The notes under the pieces: generated by a model
Databases searched by the model: none
Seen by the model: only the letters and a program-made list of their open reading frames with translations
What the model was told of the DNA's origin: nothing
Made by a program: the position numbers and the translations under genes
Shown here: positions 33,019-40,773 of the stretch, in pieces
Position numbering within the stretch: the first letter of the stretch is position 1
How the letters are laid out: each line of letters starts with the position of its first letter
Assembly: GCA_044370695.1 (NCBI GenBank)
Contig: JBILVB010000005.1
Coordinates: 1-49,709, forward strand
Direction: 5' to 3'
Source of the DNA: JBEIFW01 sp044370695
Lineage (GTDB): Bacteria > Actinomycetota > Acidimicrobiia > Acidimicrobiales > Ilumatobacteraceae
Length of the DNA stretch: 49,709 bases

Positions 33019-33214
33019 CTCGGGCGCCGCGAACGGCGCCCGAGTCACGACACGCGTCGACCACCCGGTGTCCGCGCGCCCGGGCGAAGGCTCGCGCCCG
33101 TTCGGTATCGGGGTCGTAGCAGCCGGCCCGCTCGTGCTCGATGCCACTGCGGCGCAACAGCTTCGAGTGAACCGTGGCGATATGGCCCCACCCGAGGAAT
33201 CCGACCCGCACCAC
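33002..33214 (-). pseudogene. Gfo/Idh/MocA-family dehydrogenase fragment
   Basis: A 70-codon frame opens with VRVGFLGWGHIATVHSKLL, the Rossmann start of Gfo/Idh/MocA oxidoreductases (GxGxxA type), and continues to RAFARARGHRVVDA. It then stops where a full protein would have ~270 more residues. The final 17 bp overlap the convergent molybdopterin gene. It starts 7 bp after the thiamine ABC ATPase stop, so it is transcribed as the tail of that operon. It is most likely a truncated gene left by deletion; a functional mini-protein is less likely. Confidence 0.65.
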
Positions 33215-33220
33215 GCGACG

Positions 33221-33868
33221 CTACCGGGGCACCAGGCGGCCATCGTGCAGGACGAGCACCCGGTGGCACAGCTGCTCGGCCTCGGCCGGGTCGTGGGTGA
33301 CGTGGACCGCAGCGATGCCGAGTCGGCCGAGCAGGTCGCCGACCTCGCCGACGAGGTGGTCGTGGAGGTCCCGGTCGAGCGCGCTGAAGGGTTCGTCGAG
33401 CAACAGCAACCGAGGCTCGGGGGCGAGCGCACGGGCGAGCGCGACACGCTGGGCCTCGCCGCCCGAGAGCGTTGCGACGGCACGCCGTTGCGTTCCGGGC
33501 AGGCCGACCAGCTCGAGCAGGTCGGCCACCCGCCGGGTGATCTCTGCGGCCGGCCGGCGCTGCATGCGCAACCCGAACCCGACGTTGGCTCCCACGTCGC
33601 GGTGCGGGAACAGTTGGAGGTCTTGGAACAGCATCCCGACGCCGCGCCGGTGCGCCGGGAGCGCAGTCAGTTCCGTCGAGTCCCAGCGGATCGTGCCGGC
33701 GTCGAGCGGTTGCAGGCCGGCGATGGTTCGCAGCAGCGTGGATTTCCCTGACCCCGAGGGTCCGAGCACCCCTACGCGCTCGCCGGGGTCGACGTCGAGA
33801 TCGGCGCCGGCGAGGATGACCCGGTTGCCGAAGCGGACCTCGAGGCCTCGGGCGCGCAGGCCGCTCAC
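33221..33868 (-). CDS. thiQ: Thiamine ABC transporter ATP-binding protein
   Basis: The 215-residue ATPase has Walker A GPSGSGKST, Q-loop LFQDLQLFPHRDV, signature LSGGEAQRVALARAL, Walker B LLLLDEPFSALD and H-loop VTHDP. Its short length and operon position fit ThiQ of the thiamine/TPP importer, although close relatives import iron or other solutes. It starts at GTG 33868, overlapping the permease stop (GTGA). All junctions among the four operon genes are 4-bp overlaps, which implies tight coupling. Control is by the TPP aptamer upstream of the first gene. Confidence 0.9.
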   Translation of the reverse strand: MSGLRARGLEVRFGNRVILAGADLDVDPGERVGVLGPSGSGKSTLLRTIAGLQPLDAGTIRWDSTELTALPAHRRGVGMLFQDLQLFPHRDVGANVGFGLRMQRRPAAEITRRVADLLELVGLPGTQRRAVATLSGGEAQRVALARALAPEPRLLLLDEPFSALDRDLHDHLVGEVGDLLGRLGIAAVHVTHDPAEAEQLCHRVLVLHDGRLVPR

Positions 33869-35451
33869 CAGGTGCCGTCGCTCGATCGGAACCGATCCAC
33901 GGCCACCATGATCGCGGCCACGGCGAGCGCCAGCGCGAGCGCAAGCACGTAGGCCGCGGTCGCGTTGGCGGCGCCGGGCCGACCGAGCAGCTGCCCGATG
34001 GCCACCGGCACCGTGGTCGAGTCTCGTCGACTCAGGAACGACGTGGCGCCGAACTCGCCCAACGAGATCGCAGCGGCGAACCCGGCGCCGGCGGCGAGGG
34101 CCCGGGCGGTGACCGGAGCATCGACGGCGCACCACACCTGCCACGGTCGAGCACCGAGCACGGCGGCGGCCTCCCGCTGGCGGGGGTCGACGGCGCGTAG
34201 CACCGGCAGCACGATGCGCACGACGAAGGGCACCGCGACCAGGGCGTGTGCGAGCGGCACGAGCACCGGGGAACTGCGCAGGTCGAGCGGTGGGGTGTCG
34301 AAGGCCAGGAGCAGCCCCAGACCGACCGTCGCCGCCGACGTGCCGAGCGGGAGCAGGAGCGCAACGTCGAGCACTCGGCGTGCCCGGCCGCCGTAGGCGA
34401 TCGCCGCGGCGGCCAGACCGCCGACGACGACGGCGATCAGGGTCGCCGCAGCGGCGTAGGCGAGCGACGTCCGAAGCGCCGCCGGGACGTCGACGAAGCG
34501 GGCGGCCGCCGTGTCGCCCCGCAGCACCGCCAACCACGTCGCCGGCGTGCCGCCCGAACCCATCGAGCGGCGCACGAGCGCCACGGTCGGGACGAGCACC
34601 AGACCGAGGGGAACGGCAAGGGCGAGGACCGCGCCGAGCCGCCGCCGCCCGCTGCGCAGGGTTTGTGGCGGCACGACGGCGCCCATCGCCCGGGTCTGCG
34701 TGCTGCGCCGTTCCTCGCCGCTCGTCCACCACAGCAGGAGCACGCCGAGCACGGCCAGTTGCACGGTGGCGATCGTCGCCGCGCCGCCGAGGTCGAGCAC
34801 CTGCGTGGTCCGCCGGTACACCTCGACCTCGAGGGTCGGGTTGCGGGGGCCGCCGAGCAGGAGCGCGACCCCGAAACTGGTGGCGCAGAACAGGAACACG
34901 ATCCCCGTGGCGGCCACGATCGCCGGGCGCAGCAGCGGGAGCGTCACCTCGCCGAGCACCCGCCACCGCGGGGCCCCGAGCACGGCCGCCGCCTCTTCGA
35001 GCCGCGGGTCGAGGCGCTCGGCGAGCGCGCCGACCGTTCGGACGACCACGGCCAGGTTGAACAGCACGTGGGCGACGACGACCGCTCGGGGGGTGCCGGA
35101 CCAGGACTCGGGCAGCACGGCGAGGAACGCGGCCCCGACCACGACGGTCGGCAGCGCGAACGGCACCGTCAGGATGGCCCGCACGATCGCGCGGCCCGGG
35201 AACCGGGTTCGCGCCAGGACCAGCGCAGCCGGCAGGCCCACGGCCAGGGTGGCGGCGGCCGACACGACGGCTTGCCACAGCGTGAACCAGGCGGTGCGGC
35301 GCACGTCGGCGTCGCCGACCACGTCGGCGAGCGCCGACCACGACAGCCCGCGGGCCAGCACCTCGCCGAGCGGCCAGGCGAACAGCAGCGCGAGGAAGCC
35401 GGCCGGCACGACGGCGAGAGCCGGCGCGATCCGTCGACCCCACGGCGTCAT
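33865..35451 (-). CDS. thiP: Thiamine ABC transporter permease (two fused membrane domains)
   Basis: A 528-residue membrane protein with about twelve helices in two homologous halves, as in ThiP. Each half has an EAA loop contacting the ATPase: EEAAAVLGAPRWRVLGEVTL in the first, EAAAVLGARPWQVWCAVDAP in the second. The ATG at 35451 overlaps the stop of the binding-protein gene (ATGA). Longer in-frame extensions upstream are antisense-like and lie within thiB. It should move thiamine or a phosphate ester across the cytoplasmic membrane. Confidence 0.92.
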   Translation of the reverse strand: MTPWGRRIAPALAVVPAGFLALLFAWPLGEVLARGLSWSALADVVGDADVRRTAWFTLWQAVVSAAATLAVGLPAALVLARTRFPGRAIVRAILTVPFALPTVVVGAAFLAVLPESWSGTPRAVVVAHVLFNLAVVVRTVGALAERLDPRLEEAAAVLGAPRWRVLGEVTLPLLRPAIVAATGIVFLFCATSFGVALLLGGPRNPTLEVEVYRRTTQVLDLGGAATIATVQLAVLGVLLLWWTSGEERRSTQTRAMGAVVPPQTLRSGRRRLGAVLALAVPLGLVLVPTVALVRRSMGSGGTPATWLAVLRGDTAAARFVDVPAALRTSLAYAAAATLIAVVVGGLAAAAIAYGGRARRVLDVALLLPLGTSAATVGLGLLLAFDTPPLDLRSSPVLVPLAHALVAVPFVVRIVLPVLRAVDPRQREAAAVLGARPWQVWCAVDAPVTARALAAGAGFAAAISLGEFGATSFLSRRDSTTVPVAIGQLLGRPGAANATAAYVLALALALAVAAIMVAVDRFRSSDGTW

Positions 35452-36491
35452 CGCAGGACGATCGACGTCCACTCCTCGATCCAGCGCTCTCGGTTGGCGT
35501 CGATCTGGCCGGGCGGCAGGGAGAGCGGCGCCGGGACCGTCGCCGCCCACTTGGTGAACTCCTCCGGCACGGCGGCGTCGGTCCGCGCCGGGAACACGAA
35601 CATGTTGAGCGGCATGTCCTCCTGGAACTCCTTCGACACCAGGAAATCGACCACCGCTCGGGCGGCGGCCTCGTTGCGGGTGCCTTTCAGGATCCCGACG
35701 AACTCGACCTGACGGAAGCAGCCGTCGGTCATCGCTTCGGTCGGCGCCACGGTCGGCTTGGGGTCCTCGGCGAACACGACCTCGGCCGGCGGGCTCGACG
35801 CATAGCTGACCACGAGCGGCCGGGGACCTTTGCCGGCCGAACCGGAGAACTCGGTCTGGTAGGCCTGGGTCCAGCCGTCGACGACCTTGACATCGTTGGC
35901 GCGCAACGCCTTCCAGTAGTCCTTCCAGCCATCGCCCTTCGCGGCGACCGTCGCGAGCAAGAACGCGAGTCCCGTCGAGGACGTCGCCGGGTTCTGCACC
36001 ACGAGCTTGCCCTTGGCCGCAGGTGCGACGAGGTCGTCGAGGGTCCGGGGGGCACCGCCGGGGAACTTGGCCTTGTCGACGTTCACGCACACGTCGCCAT
36101 AGTCCACCGGGGTGGCGATCCCGTTGGGGGCGATGCCGGTGAGTTCGGGCTTGAGGTTCTTCAGTTCGGCCGACACGTACGGGCTGAACAGCCCGGACTT
36201 CACGGCTCGGGACAGCAGGGTGTTGTCGACCCCCCAGAGGAGGTCGGCCTCCGGGTTGCCCTTGGTCAGGATGGCCTTGTTGAGCGTGGCGCCGGCGTCG
36301 TTGCCCTGGATGACCTCGACGGTGATCCCGGTGGCGTTCGTGAAGCCGTCGAAGATGCCCTTCGACGTCGCGAAGCTGTCGTGGGTGAGCAAGCGCACGG
36401 TGACGGCGCCGGACGACTCCGAGGACGACGAGCAGGCTGCTCCGGCGAGCGCCAGGGCGGCCAGGCCGGCGATCAGGTGGGTGGGTCTCAT
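35448..36491 (-). CDS. thiB: Thiamine ABC transporter substrate-binding lipoprotein
   Basis: The 347-residue protein has a lipoprotein signal (LAALALAGAACSSSS, Cys near 20) and then a ThiB/iron-binding-type two-lobe fold: VRLLTHDSFATSKGIFDGFT, GNPEADLLWGVDNTLL, TPVDYGDVCVNVD, VQNPATSSTGLAFLLATV. The TPP riboswitch and adjacent thiamine pyrophosphokinase support thiamine as ligand. It starts at ATG 36491 and overlaps the kinase stop by 4 bp. It is anchored on the outer face of the membrane. Confidence 0.92.
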   Translation of the reverse strand: MRPTHLIAGLAALALAGAACSSSSESSGAVTVRLLTHDSFATSKGIFDGFTNATGITVEVIQGNDAGATLNKAILTKGNPEADLLWGVDNTLLSRAVKSGLFSPYVSAELKNLKPELTGIAPNGIATPVDYGDVCVNVDKAKFPGGAPRTLDDLVAPAAKGKLVVQNPATSSTGLAFLLATVAAKGDGWKDYWKALRANDVKVVDGWTQAYQTEFSGSAGKGPRPLVVSYASSPPAEVVFAEDPKPTVAPTEAMTDGCFRQVEFVGILKGTRNEAAARAVVDFLVSKEFQEDMPLNMFVFPARTDAAVPEEFTKWAATVPAPLSLPPGQIDANRERWIEEWTSIVLR

Positions 36492-37138
36492 GGCAGTGCC
36501 TCCGGACGTAGGACGAACACGGTGCCGGTCCCGACGGCGACGGTGACCGGGGTGCGCGCGACGACGTTGGACAGCCCGCGGCTGGTGCCCGCCGTGAGCT
36601 CCTCGTCGCGCAGGGGGTACGCGAGCCCGTCGGTGGTGATGCCCGAGGCCGGGCCGCCGACGGGCAACAGGGTGAGCACCTCGCCGGCGCGAGCGGCGAC
36701 GGTGACTCGGCGTCCTGCCGGCACGAGCGCGACGTGGCAGGTCCCGACCCAGGCATCGACCGTCACGTGCCGCAACGCCGGAAGCGCCAGGGCGAACAGT
36801 GTGCCGAGGAGGTGGTCGAGCCGGTCCCCGCCGCCGCTGACCACGGTGAGGTGACCGGCGCCCTGCGAGACCGCAGCCAGCAGCGCCAACTCGGTGTCGG
36901 TAGCGTCCTTGGCCGTGGGGTATCTCGTGATCGGGGTACCGGCGGCTTCGGCGGCCGCGAGGCCGGCGGCGGAGATGGAATCGAGATCGCCGACGAGCAG
37001 GTCGGGCACGAGGCCGAGCGTCGTGGCGTGATCCCACCCCGAGTCCGCAGCGATCACGTACGCGCCGGCCGGCAGCAGCGGACGGACGCGACGGTCGGGC
37101 GGGTGCCCACCGATGACGACGACAGCTCGACCGACCAC
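36488..37138 (-). CDS. Thiamine pyrophosphokinase
   Basis: The 216-residue enzyme transfers pyrophosphate from ATP to thiamine, trapping imported vitamin as TPP. Family marks are VIAADSGWDHA, VGDLDSIS, the KDATDTELAL segment with the catalytic Asp residues, and SGGGDRLDHLLG. The C-terminal beta half carries LPVGGPASGITTDGLAYPL and SRGLSNVV. It is the first gene of the operon. It starts at GTG 37138, with GGAGGG (37144-37149) 5 nt upstream. Both elements lie in the 3' part of the TPP aptamer, so translation should fall when TPP is plentiful. Confidence 0.95.
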   Translation of the reverse strand: MVGRAVVVIGGHPPDRRVRPLLPAGAYVIAADSGWDHATTLGLVPDLLVGDLDSISAAGLAAAEAAGTPITRYPTAKDATDTELALLAAVSQGAGHLTVVSGGGDRLDHLLGTLFALALPALRHVTVDAWVGTCHVALVPAGRRVTVAARAGEVLTLLPVGGPASGITTDGLAYPLRDEELTAGTSRGLSNVVARTPVTVAVGTGTVFVLRPEALP

Positions 37139-37234
37139 GTGCTCCCTCCGCTGGCATTACCCAGATCAGGTTCCCGGGTCGGCGGCGGCGGCCGCCCTCT
37201 CAGCCCGTCGTTCCTGCGAGCTCCCCTACGTCGG
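37131..37234 (-). promoter_or_regulatory. TPP riboswitch (THI element) controlling the thiamine operon
   Basis: On the minus strand the conserved aptamer blocks appear in order: GGGGAGC (about 37221-37228), GGGCTGAGAGGG (around 37195-37206), and ACCTGATCTGGGTAATGCC followed by AGCGGAGGGA (37142-37174). The optional P3a arm is a GGCGGC-rich stem. CCGAC (37230-37234) can pair with GTCGG (37131-37135), extending the closing stem past the GTG start at 37138. GGAGGG serves as both aptamer base and ribosome site. This suggests direct translational shut-off by TPP. The promoter must lie inside the 3' end of the EamA gene. Confidence 0.95.
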
Positions 37235-37254
37235 ACCGGCAGGCTAGCGGGAGG

Positions 37255-38220
37255 TCACGGCTTCGCGACGACCGGCGTCGCGCCCGGCGCACCCGGAGCA
37301 CGGCGTGGCGCGGCGTCGGGCCGGCTCCGTGGGCGGCTCGACTCGACGGCGATCGCGCCGACCCCGACGACGACGAGCGCCATGCCGGCCACCTGGACCG
37401 CCGCGATGCTCTCGTCGAGCACGAGGAACGCCCACAGCGTCGCCAGACCGGGCTGCGCCAACTGCATCATGGCGATCGTCGACACGGCGAGGTGCCGCTG
37501 CGCCCACGTGAGGCAGCCGTGCGCGACCGTGCCCGAGAGCACGGCGAGGATCCCGACGGTCAGCCAGCCCCTGCCATCGAGTCCGGCCAGGTCGCCCGAG
37601 CCGATCGCCACCGGTGCGGCACCCACGATCGCACCCAGGGTCATGCCGGCCATGAACACCTTCGTGTCCATCGTCTGGCGGATGCGCTTGGCGCCGAGCA
37701 GGTAGAGGGACCAGGTGAGTACCGCCCCGGCGGCCAGCAGGTCACCGGTGACGTTGTCGTCGCCGGCCACCTTCGGCGAGCCGAGCAGTACGATGGCGAC
37801 CCCGGCGAGGGCGACCAACCCGGCCCCGACGATCCGGCCGCGCACCCGTTCGCCGAGCAGCAACGCAGCGGCCGGCACCACCAGTACCGGGCTCAGGGTG
37901 CCGATGAACTCGACGTTGGCGACACGCGTCAGGCGCACGCCGGTGAAGAACAGCGAGATGTTGAACCCGAACAGCATGCCGACGGGCACCGTGCGCCGTA
38001 GATCCGCCGCCGTGATCCGGACCCGGCGGAACCCGAGCACGGCGAACCAGATCCCGGCGCCCACCACGAGGCGCCAGAACGCAACCACGGACCCGGTCGC
38101 GCCGGACCACTTCACGATCGTGGAACCGAGGCTCAGCACCACGATGCCGACCACCACGGCAGCGATGCCGCCGAGCGCGTCCGCTCGGGGCGCCGTGGCG
38201 TTGCGGCTTCGTTCTTGCAC
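37255..38220 (-). CDS. EamA/DMT-family transporter
   Basis: The 321-residue protein has ten predicted transmembrane helices in two EamA repeats: the first from IAAVVVGIVVLSLGSTIVKW to LVALAGVAIVLLGS, the second from GDLLAAGAVLTWSLYLLGAK to MALVVVGVGAIAVES. It ends in an Arg/Pro-rich cytosolic tail. Such carriers export metabolites or amino acids. Its thiamine-locus neighbour is probably independent, because the riboswitch lies downstream of its stop. It starts at GTG 38220 with AAGG upstream. A 13-bp palindrome overlaps the start codon. Confidence 0.88.
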   Translation of the reverse strand: MQERSRNATAPRADALGGIAAVVVGIVVLSLGSTIVKWSGATGSVVAFWRLVVGAGIWFAVLGFRRVRITAADLRRTVPVGMLFGFNISLFFTGVRLTRVANVEFIGTLSPVLVVPAAALLLGERVRGRIVGAGLVALAGVAIVLLGSPKVAGDDNVTGDLLAAGAVLTWSLYLLGAKRIRQTMDTKVFMAGMTLGAIVGAAPVAIGSGDLAGLDGRGWLTVGILAVLSGTVAHGCLTWAQRHLAVSTIAMMQLAQPGLATLWAFLVLDESIAAVQVAGMALVVVGVGAIAVESSRPRSRPDAAPRRAPGAPGATPVVAKP

Positions 38221-38227
38221 GGTGCAA
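38215..38227. promoter_or_regulatory. 13-bp palindrome in the EamA/SDR divergent region
   Basis: TTGCAC-G-GTGCAA is a perfect palindrome overlapping the GTG start of the EamA gene, 47 bp from the SDR start. It could be an operator for a dimeric repressor, or a hairpin over the start codon; the sequence alone does not decide. Confidence 0.35.
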
Positions 38228-38274
38228 CCTTCGCACACACGGGCCGAGGGGGCCGGGGAGGGAGCACACACGTC

Positions 38275-39048
38275 ATGGGACAACTCGACGGGCGCGTGGC
38301 GATCGTCAGCGGTGGCGGTCGCGGGATCGGCCGAGGTATCAGCGAGCTGCTCGCCGCCGAAGGGGCGGTGGTCGCCGTCAACTACCACCGGGACGCCGAG
38401 GCGGCCGGGGCGACGGTCGCGGCGATCGAGGCAGCCGGTGGACGGGCCAAGGCGTACCGGGCGGCGGTGGAGGATGCCGTCGAGGACGCGGCGATGGTCG
38501 ACGCCGTGCTCGCCGACTTCGGCTACGTCGATCTCCTGGTGTGCAACGCCGGCATCGCGTCGAAGGGTCGAGGGGTCGCGGACACCGATCCGGCCGAGAT
38601 GGAGCGGGTGGTACGTACCCATGCGTTCGGGCCGCACCACCTGTCCCGGCTGGTGATCCCGTCCATGCGCACCCGGCCGCGCGGTGACATCGTGATGGTC
38701 TCCTCGGTCGCCACCCGCCACAACATGGGGAACGGCGCGCCGTACAACATGGGCAAGGCGGCCATGGAGGCCCTGGCCTTCACCCTGGCCAAGGAAGTCC
38801 GTGACCTGGGCATCCACGTCAACGTGGTCGCGCCCGGCCTCGTCGAGACGGACATGGGGGTTCGTCTCGCACGAGCGACCCGTGGGGTCGGGAACATCCG
38901 GGAGCTCGACGACACGTCCCCGTTCGGTCGGGTGTGCCAGCCGCTCGACGTGGCCAAGGTGGTGCTGTGGCTGTGTTCCGAGGGGGCCGGCTACGTCACG
39001 GGCCAACGGATCGAGTGCGACGGTGGCGGCGCGGTGGCTCGGTACTGA
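38275..39048 (+). CDS. Short-chain dehydrogenase/reductase (FabG-like)
   Basis: The 257-residue SDR has SGGGRGIGRGI for NAD(P) binding, CNAGIAS in place of NNAG, VSSVAT with the catalytic Ser, and YNMGK for Tyr-Lys. It ends IECDGGGAVARY. YHRD after the second beta strand suggests NADPH preference (inference). The reaction is probably oxidation or reduction of a hydroxyacyl or alcohol substrate. It starts at ATG 38275 behind GGGGAGGG. It is divergent from EamA and convergent with the MDMPI-family gene. Confidence 0.88.
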   Translation: MGQLDGRVAIVSGGGRGIGRGISELLAAEGAVVAVNYHRDAEAAGATVAAIEAAGGRAKAYRAAVEDAVEDAAMVDAVLADFGYVDLLVCNAGIASKGRGVADTDPAEMERVVRTHAFGPHHLSRLVIPSMRTRPRGDIVMVSSVATRHNMGNGAPYNMGKAAMEALAFTLAKEVRDLGIHVNVVAPGLVETDMGVRLARATRGVGNIRELDDTSPFGRVCQPLDVAKVVLWLCSEGAGYVTGQRIECDGGGAVARY

Positions 39049-39078
39049 ACGGCCGCAGGAGCCCGTAGAGGTGGCGGG

Positions 39079-39816
39079 TCAGATCCAGGGCATGGCGAGC
39101 AGCCGATCGAGTACGGCTCGGTCGCCGAACACCTCGAGGCCCTCGGCCGACACCGGCACCCGGCGCCACAGCGCGAGCAGCAGCTGGGACGCCGGGCCGC
39201 GCAGCGCGACGTCGCCCTTGTGGTGCCCGAGGGTGACCGAGAGCGTTCCCGCGTCGATCCGGAACGTCCACTCGCCCTCGGTGTCGGTGCAGTGGAGATG
39301 GATCGAGCCCCCGAGGTCTACCGTCGGGCGATCCGGGACCGCGAGCACCTGCGGGATCTGGACGTCGAACACTTCGGCGAGGCCGTCGGCCGCGACGGCG
39401 GCCTCGATCGGCGTCGGCGTCGCCGTGGCGGTCTGGGCGTCCCAGCGGTGCACGGCGGTCTCCTGCACCTGGCGACGCAGCCAGAAACCGGCCAGCTGCG
39501 GCGCCGGTGAGAAGTTCCAGCACGGGGCGGTCGGGTCCGCGGCGCCGAGTGCGTCGATCAACGGTGCGATGCCCGCAGCCAGGTAGTCGATCGCGTCGGT
39601 ACGGTCCGGTCGCTCGCCGAGCTCGCCCTTGCCCGGCCGCTGGCCGGTGGTCACGATGCGTGCCGCCCATCGGTGTATGAACCCGACATGGCCGGCGAGC
39701 GCAGCGAGGTCCCAGCCCGGACAGGACGGCACTGCGGCGTCGGGGCCGGCGAGCCGGCAGGCGGCGACCAAGGTGTCGGCCTCGGTGCGCAGCACGGCGA
39801 GCTGGTCGACGGTCAT
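39079..39816 (-). CDS. Maleylpyruvate-isomerase-family mycothiol-dependent enzyme
   Basis: The 245-residue protein belongs to the DinB-like TIGR03083 family. The metal-binding pattern is seen as a His in LAGHVGFIHRWAA and the triad region QVQETAVHRWDAQ. The N-terminal four-helix bundle is followed by the C-terminal MDMPI domain (LHCTDTEGEWTFRIDAG to GPASQLLLALWRR). Such enzymes use mycothiol, so the organism is probably a mycothiol producer. The exact substrate is unknown. It starts at ATG 39816, with the NfuA-like gene diverging 50 bp away. Confidence 0.88.
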   Translation of the reverse strand: MTVDQLAVLRTEADTLVAACRLAGPDAAVPSCPGWDLAALAGHVGFIHRWAARIVTTGQRPGKGELGERPDRTDAIDYLAAGIAPLIDALGAADPTAPCWNFSPAPQLAGFWLRRQVQETAVHRWDAQTATATPTPIEAAVAADGLAEVFDVQIPQVLAVPDRPTVDLGGSIHLHCTDTEGEWTFRIDAGTLSVTLGHHKGDVALRGPASQLLLALWRRVPVSAEGLEVFGDRAVLDRLLAMPWI

Positions 39817-39853
39817 GGCTTCCTCCGAACGGACGGCGCGACGCCGACGACGG

Positions 39854-39859
39854 TAGCGT
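39854..39859 (+). promoter_or_regulatory. -10-like element TAGCGT before the NfuA-like gene
   Basis: TAGCGT ends exactly 7 nt before the ATG at 39867 and overlaps the alternative GTG at 39858. This favours the ATG start and a leaderless mRNA. Confidence 0.45.
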
Positions 39860-39866
39860 GCTTCGC

Positions 39867-40547
39867 ATGTCGAGCATGCCGGACACGACGCCCGAGCTGG
39901 GTGCGGAGCTGGGGACCACGGTGGCCGGGGAGTTGACCGGCACCGGCCCGGCCGATCTCGTGATCACGGTGACCGAGCCGGCCCGCAGCAAGCTGATGGA
40001 GCTTCGCGACAGCGAGCCCGAGGGCGATCGTCTCGGGATCCGGATCGAGATCGTCGCCGACACCGGCCCGGAGTTCACCTACGACATGTCGTTCCAGGTG
40101 ATCACCAAAGCGGCGCTCACCGACGTCGTGCGCAGCCATGACGGCTTGCGCGTGATCATCCCGGCCAAGGACACCGTGCACCTCGAAGGTGCCGTCCTCG
40201 ACCACGAGCTCGACGGCTTCGTGCTGCGCAACCCGAACCGGCCGAGGCCCGTGCACCTCGGCAACCTCATCACCGGAGACGGGTTGTCGGCCGAGGTCGA
40301 GGCGGTCATCGCCGCTGAGGTCAACCCGGCGCTCGACGCCCACGGCGGGTTCGTCACCTACATCGGTCACGACGGCGAGGGTCACGCCTACCTGACGATG
40401 GGTGGAGGCTGCCACGGCTGCGCCATGAGCCGGATGACGATGCTCCAAGGCGTGCAGACGATGATCAAGCAGGCCGTGCCCGCGATCGAGCGGGTCATCG
40501 ACGCGACGGATCACTCCACCGGCGCGAATCCGTACTACGCCGGCTGA
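39867..40547 (+). CDS. NfuA-like iron-sulfur cluster carrier
   Basis: The 226-residue protein has a degenerate A-type (HesB-like) N-terminal domain, ITVTEPARSKLMELRD to DGFVLRNPNRP, that lacks the three Cys of true A-type carriers. A NifU C-terminal domain follows with the cluster-binding Cys182-His-Gly-Cys185 (GGGCHGCAMSRMT). NfuA delivers [4Fe-4S] clusters to apo-proteins. Here the molybdopterin oxidoreductase is one possible client (inference only). The ATG at 39867 is preferred over the GTG at 39858 because of the -10 spacing. Confidence 0.9.
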   Translation: MSSMPDTTPELGAELGTTVAGELTGTGPADLVITVTEPARSKLMELRDSEPEGDRLGIRIEIVADTGPEFTYDMSFQVITKAALTDVVRSHDGLRVIIPAKDTVHLEGAVLDHELDGFVLRNPNRPRPVHLGNLITGDGLSAEVEAVIAAEVNPALDAHGGFVTYIGHDGEGHAYLTMGGGCHGCAMSRMTMLQGVQTMIKQAVPAIERVIDATDHSTGANPYYAG

Positions 40548-40677
40548 CCTGCGGTCGGGCGGGCCCCGCAGGGGGGGGAGTTGCAGGCCCGCCCGACGCT
40601 CTCCGCAGGGGGGAGACCTCGTGGTCAGAGTGTGCCGAGTCGTCGGGACGCCCGGGTCGCCTGCGGATGAACCGCAG
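40548..40677. other. Leader with five copies of CCTGCGG/CCGCAGG and a long inverted repeat
   Basis: Between the NfuA-like stop and the HMGCS-like start, CCTGCGG occurs at 40548 and 40660. Its complement CCGCAGG occurs at 40566 and 40603, and CCGCAG at 40672. An 11-bp inverted repeat (TCGGGCGGGCC, 40555-40565, with 40586-40596) lies between. The first CCTGCGG can pair with either of two partners, so alternative folds are possible. The same stem could also terminate the upstream gene. The remaining bases to 40773 show only a strong ribosome site (GGAAGGGGAGG). Confidence 0.6.
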
Positions 40678-40773
40678 ATGAAGCTCCGTGCCGTTGGGAC
40701 GGATCGAACGGGCATCCGTAGACTCCGCGCCGACGCGTCCGGCGCGCCGGAGCGGCGCGAGGAAGGGGAGGGC

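Noticed and set aside
36488..37138. Thiamine pyrophosphokinase as a stand-alone gene
   Set aside because: 4-bp overlaps link it to thiB, thiP and thiQ, and one riboswitch precedes the set, so it is the first gene of a single operon.
40571..40579. Run of eight G as a frameshift or phase-variation tract
   Set aside because: It lies outside any credible coding frame, between the stop of the NfuA-like gene and the next start.
40548..40597. Pseudoknot formed by CCTGCGG/CCGCAGG and the 11-bp stem
   Set aside because: Both connecting loops would be zero nucleotides long, which cannot span the grooves; the stems must be alternatives, not simultaneous.
40621..40773. N-terminal extension of the HMGCS-like protein from a GTG at 40621
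   Set aside because: The 51 extra residues are Arg-rich and unlike the family, and the ATG at 40774 has a much better ribosome site and matches the family's start (GIVSYGVYLPYWR).
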